Assembly (NCBI GenBank): GCA_014773175.1
Contig: VXCM01000459.1
Span: 62,001-126,000 of the forward strand
Direction: 5' to 3'
Source: Lucifuga dentata
Taxonomy: Eukaryota > Chordata > Actinopteri > Ophidiiformes > Bythitidae
Length of the DNA: 64,000 nt
Part shown: positions 36,601 through 49,411 of the stretch, piece after piece
How positions within the stretch are numbered: the stretch's first letter is position 1
How the letters are laid out: every line of letters starts with the position of its first letter
Notes under the pieces: model-generated
Told to the model about the DNA's origin: nothing
Databases searched by the model: none
Seen by the model: only the letters and a program-made list of their open reading frames with translations
Program-made: the position numbers and the translations under genes

Positions 36601-39121
36601 CTTATACACGTGAAATTCAAATTTGATCCCAGAGAATGAAATTTCCAGGGGTGGAAATACTACCATGGAAATAGATTAAATCATACCTTAGAATGAGATA
36701 TTTCCTGACAAAACATCTTATCCAGCACATTTTGCGGCGGCCAGTAAGCACTGTTGTGATTGGTCCAAGACAAAAGAAGTGGCCAATCAGAGACGACCTT
36801 ATAAAAGTGCTGTTTCATATACCAGTACGTTAACGTTATTTGGTAGTCTCGTTCAACATCATGTTTTGTGCATTATTAGCAAGAAGCTTGAGATAAGATA
36901 CAACATTACACAGAGCAGGGCTGGAGTGAACTGTTTGGCAATTCAGACAAGGAAGAGGAGTCCGGAAAAGTTAATGTCAGTTATGGTAATCAGCTGCTGA
37001 AATAAATATGTTTACTGATACCGGTACGTGGATTATTTTCAGAAAATCAGAAGAATATTATGACAATACCCAGAAAAACAGGTAATTTGCTAAACAAATA
37101 AATTGATGGAACAACATCAGAGGGTCGGCTTATATGCAGGTTTCTTTAAAAAAATCTAAATTTGCAGGTCAAAATCAGAGGGTCGGCTTTTACATGAGAT
37201 CGGCTTATACTCAAGTATATGCAGTAATCAATTTTAAAAACTGATAAAGCTTCATAATAGCAGCCCCAGCACGTAAAGCTGCTTTACCTGATCCTATCGT
37301 TTTAGATGAACCAATAATTTATCTTGATGCATCACTTCTAAAACAAATATTCACACCCCTGCTATCTTTTCTTGTTCTGCAAGTCAACATAATCTCAGAT
37401 ACACCCACATTTCAATTTTCTAACTAGTGTTGACTTACTGTTATGCATTAAGTTGGTCTAGGTTTAGAGTTAGAGTTAATGGATACACAATACTGTGTAA
37501 CTACGAAATGGTATAACAGAAACTCTTTTTTGTCATTGCATCTCCATGCTCTTGAGGTGTCTACGCTCCTCTGTTGGGTCCCCTCCTCATCGTTTTCACG
37601 CTGTTTACTGTACGACGCTGGGAGAACAGACAACCTGTATTTGAGATGAGACCAAACCAGCGGCCCCATTCACACCACATGAAACGCGCCAGCTGCAGTA
37701 TTAAATATCCACATTGTTGTGAAGCAGTGAATGGCTGTGGCTGTTACCATGGGGCTTTAACGTCAAAATAACTAGGACAGGCTGAGGATTGGTGCTGGAC
37801 TCGTTTGTCCTCATCTTAAAATCACTTCACCAGAAGATGTGCTGTTTTAGCCATACAAGTTTTTCTTGTTTTTTTTTTTTTTACATTTTATTTTATTTTG
37901 GGGAAGAATGTAACCAGACATTTAACAAGATAGCTCCAACCGAGTTGTGCTAAATACCCTTTATTCCATTCTGTGTTTTGGTCCACCTCAGTTAATTTTT
38001 TTCTCAGTGGAGGAGTAGGCCAAATCTAATTTGGATGGTAGTGCCTTGGAAATGGCATGTTTTAACATGTCTGGGCATTCTCTTTACCTTTGACAGATTT
38101 CCAGAAAAGCTTCTCTTGGAACTGAAAAGATTTTTCTTCTTTGCATCTAGCAAGAAATCTGCCCAAGAGCTGTATGTTGGTATATAATGTTGGATCAGGT
38201 GGATGTCTGCTAGTCAAAGGCCGATTAGAACTCGAGTCTTGTAGGGTCTGCTGGTTGCCAAGCAACCATTTTTTTTATCTGAAGACTAGTTTTCCTGTGT
38301 TGTCTCTGAAAAATAGCATACTGTAGATCTGAGGTTTAAATTTGGAACCTCAGTCACAGTCATCATACATTGCTGTCCAGCTATCAGACAAATTTATTGA
38401 ATAATTCATGTCCTCTATTCTTGATGTGGCGTGCAGACAGGCTTATGTATCAGCAGTTCATGTCTTTTCTGTCTCATTAAACATCTGCTATTTTGTACTG
38501 TGTGTAATTCAGTTTAATTCCTCTCATGATAAGGCACCAAGGGAACTTACACACTGAAGGAAAGAATTCCAAAAAAAAAAAAAAAAACNAAAAAAAAAAA
38601 AAAAAACCAAAAAGGCCAACTGATGTCATGTTTATTTATTCACTTTATTTTGGATATCATGACTGACTCTTCTTTTTTTCTTTTCTTTCAGGAAAAGAGG
38701 GATAGAAGTTGTTCAGGTAAGTGGACAATCCATTTTTTTTTCTTATACTGTTTTCTTGGTTGTAGCAACATTCATTTTCACCTTAGCAGTCATTTAATTA
38801 TGTAGTTTGAAATTATAGATGGTATTGTTTAGGTCTTTGCTAAGAGGCGGAAAAGCTAATTGTTTCTGATTCGTCACGATGCTTTTGAGGGGAGTGAAAC
38901 CACCTACGTAGCTATTTCACAGAAACTTCTTGTATAAACCACTTCAGGTTTGTGTCCTACATATCTCCCTTAGTTGTGTCACAGACTCAGTATCACCAAT
39001 TATAGCACGCTGTGTTGAGTTTTCAGCAGTGATGCAACACATCCCAGCACTATATTTCAACACCTGACATCAACTCTGTTAACTCTATTCTACCTCCAAG
39101 AAATTTCCTGTGAACAGTGGC

Positions 39122-39177
<56 letters not shown>

Positions 39178-39830
39178 CCACTCACAATACAAAAATTAAA
39201 GTTGCATACACTATAGTGAAACAGGAAAATTACTTTGTGATATATTACTTCCTATACCATGAGTAATGTTTTTTAGCATATAGACCTAAAACCCAGTTGC
39301 ATAAATTTAAACAACTGTAGTTCTTTTTAGATGACTGGTTGGATGTACTATAGACATTACAAAAAAATAGTGTTATGTCCATAGTCATTACCTGGCTCTT
39401 GTAAGGAACTGGTGCCATTTTATGTTCAGGCAAGTCCCTTGTTATTTTTTGGCACTGAATGCTGTAGAATGTATGTTGAGACTAGTTACAATTGTTGCTA
39501 ATTCCTGTGAGCTGAGTGGTGAAAAATGCTTATCAGTCAAAGTACTTTCCGTCATTGTGGAGGTAATCAAGGGCCATTTTTCTTCCCTCTTTCTCTCAGT
39601 CTCTGACTCAGAGCTGTTTTAATGCTGTCTCTTGTCTTCTTGGGGGTTCTCTTTTTCTTTGGTTTCGAGGTTATTCTTTTCCCCTCAGAACCTTGTCCTG
39701 GGAATATTCCCAAAGTAAGCAGGCCTTTGTTTCCCACTGTGCATTCAGTTCCTCCTGGGAGGCAGCAGATCTTCACAGCTCCTCAGCATGGCAAACCCAC
39801 AGGCTCACACATGCTTCTAACACTCCTCAC

Positions 39831-39868
<38 letters not shown>

Positions 39869-42800
39869 ATTTTATTTTCAGGACTGCCTTTTGTCCACTA
39901 GCTTTTTCTCATACAAATCAGCATAAATGCTTATGCATTTTCAGCTGGGTTGCCGGCGCTAGTTAAGAAAGCTCAGAAACCCAAAGGTGTTTTTGAGTTC
40001 CTGTTTTTGAGTTCCGACAGCCTGGGATCTGCCCCTTGCCAGTCAGTGCCTGCACTTTATGGCAGCATCACAGGAAAAGATAATGGCAGCCATTGTAATT
40101 CTCTGGTCTTCTTATCAACTACTGTGTACAAAGCTGGCTCCTCCTGTAGCAATGTTGATTTATTGACCCAGCAACCCTCCTTTGACTTTTAATTTGCAAT
40201 TTCATGAGTCAGTATTTTATTGTATTGGGTTATGTTCCTGCTATGTGAATATCAGGTCAGTTTAACCTTAAAGGCTAGGGTTGAATAAAATCAAGATTGA
40301 TCTCTTTTAATCCCCTAACCTTGTTCTTGTGGTCTGACAGAGTTGGCAGTCCTGGTGGTAACAACTCAACCTTGGATATCCAAGGTTAAATTAATCTAAT
40401 TCTGGCCTTTTTCTGGCAGGACAAAACTGTTGCTAAATGTTAGAGTTAATGATTTGATTTATTGTTTGCATGCTTAATATTAGCAACCTATTAATCAAAG
40501 ATTTGGCCAAGATGTTGATATCAGATACGCAGATATATCCCTGGGTTAGACTGCAGTACGCGGTTCCACCCATTAAATGCCACCATGAGTCTTAAACTTC
40601 CACTGACTTGGCAGTAGTTATGATAAATATATCTCCTTGTGTGAACTGATTTTTGCTAAAGCTGTTATCCCCAGGGAGCTCATATTATATTTCCATTTCC
40701 TATACTAGTACTGGAAAAGCTTATATGTGTACACCCATTGGGACGGATAGAGCTGCAAAAGAAGGCAGGTTCTTTTCTTGCATTTACTTAATTGATCCTT
40801 TGGCTTCTACTATCTTTCCACTCCACTTTTTTTCAAATAACCCATTATCACGCTTATCTTCTCTCTACTTTTCAACCCTCCCTCCTTTTTCCTCTAAGTG
40901 AAGTTTCACCAGTTAATCAATATTGACCCTGAGCTCATGAGAGCCATTCTCTCAGTACCCAGTACTCCTTGTCTGTATCACAGAGCTGATGAGATTAATT
41001 TACCAGGCTTGGCCTTGAGGAGACCAGTATTTTCTCTCAGAGAGAAGGAACCCATTACAGCAAATGGCCATCGTTAGAGCGGGCTATCCAAGGAAAGTTA
41101 TTGAGTTACCGTTTTTATTATATGATAAGTGCTTGGGAATTTAAAGTTAATTTCTGGCATGGTATTGTATCTCACCCACATATTGAATTTGTTGAGGCCA
41201 ACAGTAAAGAAATTGGTTCTCCAGTACGCCATGTTTCCAAAAACAACTTGTAGCATAATCTAAAGTTTACTAAAGATCAGAAACTCACATAAAGTTTTAT
41301 GCAGAGGTTACAAGTTACTACAACAAAAGCCATAATATGCATCTATTAAAATGTCTCCTTTAACACGCTTTACCTTCTGCCATTAGCCCTTCTCAGTAGG
41401 ATAAAGGAGAGGTTCTTTCTCTATCAGGGTTTAGAATACCAGGCAAGAAATGTTTACCACCTTCTCTCCTCTTCTCATTTCAGTCACACAGATAAAAATG
41501 TTCTTTGGTAGCTGCCAGCCAAGCTATTGGACTTTAGTCATTGATTAAGTAATGATTCTCCTACTGTGGCCTTCAACAAAGTGCATTCGTGGTGACAAAA
41601 GCTGCAAGGCAATTACCTTATAAGCCTGTTTTCAGCAGACAAAATATTCAGCAATGAGACAAGTCTTATTACTCCATGGACTCCTGATGCTCAAGAGACA
41701 CCTATTAGCCTAATTAGCTCCCAGTTTGACCAACAATACACATATTGACAAAAGAATCATTTTTACATTTTATTCTTAGTCTCCATGTGAGTCCTTGCCA
41801 CAGACACATGTATGTTCTCTTCCAACAGGGTGTCACGGCATTTCAGATAAATCATTCATCATGCGTCTCTCTGCACTCTGCACAGTCTCTTAGGCTAACC
41901 TGAGAAGAAAGGAAAGGCTAGGTGAGATGAGATCCATCTGGTGCTAACAAGAGTGATGCAACAGCATTTAATAGATTATGCAGCTTTAGAGCAAAACCAC
42001 GTAAGCCAGAGAGACAAATAACTGCACTGTGTATGTAACATAAAGTTTCACACAGGGGACCTTTTTGTCCACAGTTCTGTTTAGAACTGAAGTACATATA
42101 TGTAATTCTGTGACCGCTGGGATTTCCCAGGGGTACAGCCAAAAGGCAGCCATGAAACTACATAAAAGCTGAAAATATGTTGCCCTTGACCCACCCTCTC
42201 CCTCCAGAATTTAGCATATTTTTTATGTTGTCCATCAATGCCGTGGCCCACCACTAGAACTCTGTCCCTAAGGGACTTGTGAATGTCAACTGACATTTCT
42301 GCTTTCAGCATTTAGCAGACTATCAGTGACTTTATTGCTGAATTTTTGGATGAGTCTTAAAGCACTCTATGCACATGGGGAAAGGAGCACTTCATCCTCC
42401 ATGATGTGTCTTTGACGGGGATGTTTACCCCATGATGTAGAGTCTGTTTTTAGTGGAGGAGCCTGGTCGCTGTGTTGTATAGGCAAGCGGTCAAAAGCTG
42501 TGCGTCAGTGCAGCATGGACAAATCTTTTCTGTCATAAACCTACCTAATGCCGCTGCTAAGTTCTTGCCACCACTGCTGGGAACAGCAGTGAGTGTTATT
42601 GAGCCAGTGGTAGCTTATCCACAAGTCACAATGGATTTTATGATTGTTGACTAATCAACACAGTGCCATTAAACTAACGGAAGCATGTTGATATGTTTTA
42701 TATGCCTGCCATATGCTGACACCTCTGTGTCTACGTGCAAATCTGTCCACCGCATATGAATTCCTGAAAAATCAGCTGGACTGCTGGAGATGCTGAGTCA

Positions 42801-44841
42801 ATGCTGGTGGTGTTATTCTATCCTTTGAAGGAGGATTCCATTTGTGTTGTTATTATTTTCAACATAAGGTGTATTTTTGTAGTTTATGCCACCATGCTGG
42901 TTGATTCTGATCAAATAGTGTCAATATTTTCATTGCCACACTTTGTACAACTTACAGTATGTTACAGTTATTGTTGGTATGGCAGAATTTTATTGGTAAT
43001 TAGTTAACATCAGGAAGCAGGAAGATTTGCGACTTGTCTGATTTTGGAGATTCCACATACCTGAAAATGCTGTTTAGATGGCAGTTCTAACACAACTGCT
43101 AGGAGTGAGGAAGTACAGTCTGCCGTTCCACACAATCTCTGCTTCCGCATTCAGAGGTAATTTATGTCTTACGTTTTTGGTTTTTTTTTTTCTTCTTCTC
43201 TATAGTAGCGAAGCTGAGCTCTTCAAACACAGAGAGGAGTGACAAGTTCTATGTCACATTTCCGTGCTGTGTCAAGTACTTTCGAGTCAAAAACTCAGCA
43301 AAGTGACACTTTCAGTCACTGGTTCCTCTTGGTATGAAATATGAGATGTGCATTTTTCCAGCATGTGTTGGCTTTTTTTTCTTCAACTGTACAGCATGTT
43401 TTTACAGGCAGGAGGAATGAAGAGTAGAAGAAGATAAGACTTTGTGAAGGTGGAATGAGTAAGAAATATCATAATGATGTAGCATAATGAGCTCTTCAGA
43501 GAATACAGTTGAAACAGAACAGTGCAGTGTGTGTTTATGTGTTTGTCCATACTTTTGTCAAAAGAATATGTTACTTAATTTGATATGAGTTGGAACTAAA
43601 CTCCTAAACTGCAGATGAACATTGTGTACTCCCTCATCTTGATAATCAGTGATATTTGACAGATTTACCACTCTGTGTGATTGACTTTTTAGGGCAGGGC
43701 CAAGGGCACGCTAATTAGTCATCTATCCATCACACTTCTCATAATGATTAACCAGATAATGTTGGCTCTGACGCCAGCAAGCCCTAAACCAACTGAAACT
43801 CTGTACAGTTTTACAGTTCTTCCACCGATCCACACCTATGTGACTAAGGTGTATCTGCTCTCGGTTTACGTACTGTCTGTACAAGACAAAAGACAGTGGG
43901 TTCTTTGCCCGACTCCGCCTTATTAGCACAGGTGTTTCCTCAATCGCCTTTTGTCTGTAATATCAAGTGATTCTCATTTGCTGATTAGCTATGAGCGATG
44001 AATAAGTTTGTATGCGGCTACATCCACTCTGCCACCAGAACAAGTTGTTCTAGTGTAGTTTTCTCATTCGTTTAATTCTTCCCACAGAACTAGGGTGTTA
44101 TGTCTCACACAGTCCATTTCATAATTAGTGCAGTTAAGAAGTCATGAATCACACTCAATACATTTAGCTGCAACCTTGATAAAGGCCGCTAGCAAATTGA
44201 GCATAGCATATTCACCTGAAGGAGGACTGGCCATCAGACTACTAAAGCCTAGTTCCTCTCTTCAGTCTCTTACACAAATGCTAGGAGTGTGTATGTTTTT
44301 TGTGTGTGTGCGTGCATTCACAGTCTTGACAGACCTGGTTTGACGACTAGTGTAGTGCTCAGAATTTCCCTCCCCCACTGCTCAATTCAACTTTCAAATA
44401 TTTTTAATTGTATTATTGATCATTTATTATTGATTGAGAATAAAGGTCTTATTGAACATTTGTATTATTTTACAAAGAGGTAAAGCACAATTTTATATAA
44501 ACATAAGTTAAAAGAGGATATGTTCTGCAGCTAAAAAGACTAGCTTCTTGTGGATAATTGCTGTATATCCATTTTTCATACAGTAAATAAATAACTCAGT
44601 TTAGAATGGCACAGCTTGTGACATGACCTTTGACCCCTGGCTGCTCTTAACCTCCTTAGCTGGACCTGAGCCAGCCTCTGGAGGAGCAGGGTCCCCTGGA
44701 TGTCATCATCCACAAACTGACTGACCTCATCCTGGAAGCTGACCAGAATGACTCACAAGCTGTGCTGCTGGTGCAGAGAGTACAGGTATGTGTCTTAATC
44801 CTCCCTGTTCCATGGAGAATCACTTCTGTGTTCACAGTTTT

Positions 44842-44897
<56 letters not shown>

Positions 44898-47800
44898 AGG
44901 TCTGAGATAACAGTCAGAATTCCATGCCTTATAAACCTTTTGTGTTCACAAGAAGCAATTACACCAAAAAGCCTTCATTCAAGTACAAGAGCATAATGGA
45001 AATAAGTAGCCATATTTGAGTTGACACTTGCATGTGGTGAGTCATTCCACAGAACCTAAAAGCTGTCGCTGAAAGTTCTTCGAGAGCTTTGTTTGTTCCT
45101 GCTGGAATGAGAAAGGTCTCTTAGGAACAGCGAGTCGCATTCAGCTGTCTGTCACATCACAGCAGGTCAAAGCTCCAAAAGTGCCCCCGTGTGCACAAGT
45201 CACAATTTGCTCCTGAGTGTTTGCGCCTGCGTGTCTTCCCTAATAGTGTAGACGTCATGAAAATGAATTATTTTCCACAATATGTCCATTTCTCTGTGAA
45301 TGACTCAGAGGAGTATTTGTGATCAGCATCGCACATTTCTGTTAACGTGTTCCGTGACTGCTCAATTAGGAAGGACAAACAGGATGTTAGTGTGGAGCAA
45401 TTAAACAGCAAAACCAAGTCTATATTAATACGGTGGTACACATGCTGTGCTGGGTATGATGGTACTGCCAATTTCAAAAAGTGTGTTACCAATATATTTT
45501 GGGTATTGTATATAAAAGAAAAATTAATGCTGTATTCAAGCAGTGGTATGATGGTGCTAAAGTACAGTACGATTGTACAGTGCCATTGTTCTCATCCATA
45601 AGTCTGTAAAGAACTCTGTGTGTGTGTGTTTGTGAGATTGTTGAAAATACAGTAGACTCCCAAAGCTTTAGCAACAGTTAGGCTTATACTATTGCAACAG
45701 ATGAAATTAGTTTGCTTAATCCTCTTTATCTAGAAAACAGACTTAAAAAAAATCAGAATAGAAATCTGAACTTTTCGTAACAGTTTGCCAACCCGAATCC
45801 ACAGCTTGATTGTACACACCTAACAGATGGTAGCATAAAGGTGTTTGATATTGCCCAACCTGACATTTACCTGTTTGTACTACACCCACATCATCTGAGA
45901 CAATACATGCCACAGTTTGATGAGCGGTCACACTTTGCACCTACATTCCATTGAATTGGGTTTGCCAGCCTTTGACACAATAAAACACAGCAGCACAGCC
46001 AAGTAGAACACAGCCATAGACTTTTCCTTACAGTCCTCAGAGACTTCATTTTAAGAGTTATCTGAGGACGCAACTCCCCAGTGGGCAGTTTTTACCTTGG
46101 TGGCCATCCACAGGCAGCGTTATGACTCCATCTTCCCACACAGTAACCAAACAGAGGCCAGTTTGTTCCCAGCATTAATGTTATTCGAGGTGAACCTTGA
46201 CCCTTACACCCCAATGTCTCAATACACAAAACAATAATCCTGTATACTTTCAAGAGAGAACTGGCATGGCGGTTTAGGGAAACAGCGGGAGAGGTGGGTA
46301 GTAATGCATTCCATTTACTCCGTTACATTTACTTAAGTAACTTTTTTCACAAAATTGTACTTTACCAGAGGCATCACAAGGGGGGTGTGGGGGGTGCGGA
46401 CCGCACCAGGTGACACCATCTGAGGGGCGTGACACCCGGTGGTCCTCCCCCCCCCAACTTCACGTCGGTACCTCGGGCAGCCCCAAGAACGTGAACAAGA
46501 AACCGACAAAGCGAATCCAAACTCCAGACTCCCCATTTGTCCGGATGTCCCTAGAAAGCGAAAGCAGAGAGAAAGTGATAAAAAAAAAAAAAANTCACTG
46601 TTATCATAAAGTAACAATACTTTTACTTGAGTACAGTTTCTGGCTACTCTACCCACCTCTCAACAGCGGTAACGTGGTTGCTAGGTGCCTAATTGTTTTA
46701 GCTCACATGCTTATTATAAAATTGCACCTTGTTGACCTCTAAACCCCCTCCGCTGCTGGGAAGCGGGTCAGGGTCATGGTGATAACTGGGTAGTATAGAC
46801 GCCCTTTTTTCCTAGCCACATCTCTCAGCTCCTTTTAAGGAATCCCAAAGCACCTTGGGTCACCTGGGAACTGCAATCTCTCCAGCATGTCCTGAATACA
46901 CCCTGGCATCTCCTCCCAGTCTGTGCTCACTACTTCATTGAAGGGGGCACCTTGTGAACTTTAGTGCTAAGTGCCAAATCACTTCTACCGTCTCCTCACG
47001 GCGGGTGCAACTCCAGCTGTCTTTGTGGCTCCGCTCTTTGTGCCGTCATATATCTAAATATATGTGTTAACACATTAATATCACTCAGCTGGCAACATAA
47101 ATAATCTCATCCTTTGTGTGGTGGATAGAATAAGCCTTCCACTCTAAAATAGCTTTATTTTAAAAACAACATGTCTGACTGGGGCACTCTGGTGATTCAG
47201 TGGCCTGAAGTGTGAGCAGCAGACTAGTTGAATATCATTTGCATGATTTCTTCTTGGGCTGCGTGACTACGGGTGAAATTAAAAACCTGCTAGACAATTA
47301 ATGAAACAAATGGTGAAAGTTAAAGGCTTGTGTGATTTAAGGGACATTATTTTTACTGAACTTTTGTTTCATAAGCATCTTTATGTTCCGCATAAATCTT
47401 TTATGAAATTAAATGGAAACATTAGTAAGGCCATATACTAATATTTGAGTTATAAATTAACTCTGTCTTCATTTTCCCTAATAAATCTACAGAGAAAACC
47501 AAAAATGTGCAGCGTTTAATACTCAAACTGACAAATATCTCTTTCCCTCCCAAACACCCACCACCAGTGCTCTTCTCCATCTCACCTCTCGTCTGTGTTT
47601 TACTACTTTTTTTTTCTTTCTTCCTCTTAGGTGCAAAAATCAGCAAGTGACAAATCAGCTGTGTATTCCTCTGAACTTAGCTTGTGTTTATTTTTTGACG
47701 ACAGCGCGTTTGACTTCCATAAACGCTCAGCTGGCTTTGATCAGCATCCCTCAGACAAATTCGACAGATCGGTCTTCTGTGTCAAAGAAAAGGCATTTGT

Positions 47801-49360
47801 TTACATTTTGTGTGCGTCAGTGTGTGTGTGTATCCAGAGCCGATTCACAGACGGACATTTTTTTCCGTCGCGAACGTCCTCCATGTCTGACATAAGCGCG
47901 TATGTTTAATTTCATGCAAATGTGTATGACAGTGGGGCTGCTCTGTTTTAAAGAGCTGCGATGTGAAGAGGAAGGCTGTTTGTGTAAAGCGCAGGCCAGC
48001 TCGTTCCACCTGACAGAGTCTGTGAGTCGGTATAAATTACTTGGAAGGAGAAGCTGGCAAAGAAAATGTACAGAGCGGGAATGGAAATGTGGAGAGGTGG
48101 TCGGCGTGGGGATGAAGCCAGAGGAAAGACAGGAGAGGAGAAGGGAAGTGCAGTTACATAAAACCCCAAACCTCACGCTGACCTAACAGCCGGCCATGCA
48201 GAGTTGCAATGATGTAACCTATGCAGACCCGCTGGCATACATCTCATGCTCTCTATCTCACACACACACACACACACACACTTGGAGTGATGAGTGTTGA
48301 CCCTTCAACTCAGTGTTTGTGTCTGTAATTTGCCTACTTCAATATATTTGTTCAACATTCCTAATCTGTATGCATACTGTGCGTGTGTCTGTCTCTTTGT
48401 GTGTGTTTCAGGACTACATTGATGCCCACCCTGAGACCATTGTCCTGGACCCCCTCCCAGCCATCCGAACTCTGCTGGACCGCTGCAAGTCTTACCAGCT
48501 CATCCACAGGATAGAGAGCTGCATGCAAGGTAAGACGCTATCGGTAACACGGTGAACCTGACTGTTTTTGGGTTTTTTTATTCTGTGAGCTCCATGCGCA
48601 GCGTGTCATGACCTTAATGAGGTGAATAGTATACGAGAAGTTGTCTAAAATAATAAAGGGACTCTTGATTCTTACATAAATTCTTGGATGTTATTAAAGT
48701 ACGGAGCAGAGGACAGTGTCATGGTAACTTCAGGAGCTCTGTCTTTCCTCCCCACTTCCACCGGAGACGCTGGATGTCACCTCTCACTTGAATGATGTTG
48801 CTCGCTGCTTCCGAGAAGATGTTTAATTCTTACTGGCGGCGTGCTGACGATTATTATAATTCCTTTCCTCCCCTTCATGTGACAAAAGCCTGTTTCCATT
48901 TCTCCCCGTCTGAACCCAGCATGAACCTGGCCCTGTGGTATGCTCCTCAATGAAGGATCAGAATCTGTCAGGGAGTCGTGCCAGCAGCACCCTGATGCTG
49001 GGCTCATAAACGGCGCCCAGTCTGGGGCCAGTGAAATGGATTGATCACAGGATGTTAGTGGAAGCAGCACATTCCCTACCCACACACACACATACACTCT
49101 CTATACACACTCTATACACACCTGTGACTCAGTCAGTCACTTTTCCTTTACCCCCATACATGGCAGGGAACACACAGACCCTGAAAGCATTACTTCACCG
49201 AGCATCTATGAGTGTGTGAGGGACTGGGTCAGAGGCATTTCAGAATGTCGCCGGTGTCTGAAGTTTCTTAAAATAGAATCGTAAGAAGAAGACGTCTTTT
49301 ATCCAAACAGACATGATGACAGTTACATAAGAAAGAGCTTAAGCTACATCTCTCTCTGTC

Positions 49361-49411
<51 letters not shown>

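Larger units (their letters stand above)
38717..44659 (+). other. itpk1: ITPK1 intron 2
   Basis: A 5.9-kb intron with a long (CT)n run (39127-39173), a poly-T (39836-39865) and a perfect 20-bp palindrome (40368-40387). No additional exon was seen. Confidence 0.8.
44786..48411 (+). other. itpk1: ITPK1 intron 3
   Basis: A 3.6-kb intron containing the CA repeat just after the donor and the nested mobile element at 46289-46661. Overlapping open frames at 47631-48190 on both strands have no recognisable product or splice structure. Confidence 0.8.

Noticed and set aside
39836..39966. Open frames crossing poly-T tracts in the ITPK1 intron
   Set aside because: They are mostly Phe runs from the poly-T, with no splice sites or homology.
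47631..48190. Cluster of 90-119-codon frames on both strands
   Set aside because: Mutually overlapping frames with low-complexity ends and no recognisable product, inside an ITPK1 intron.
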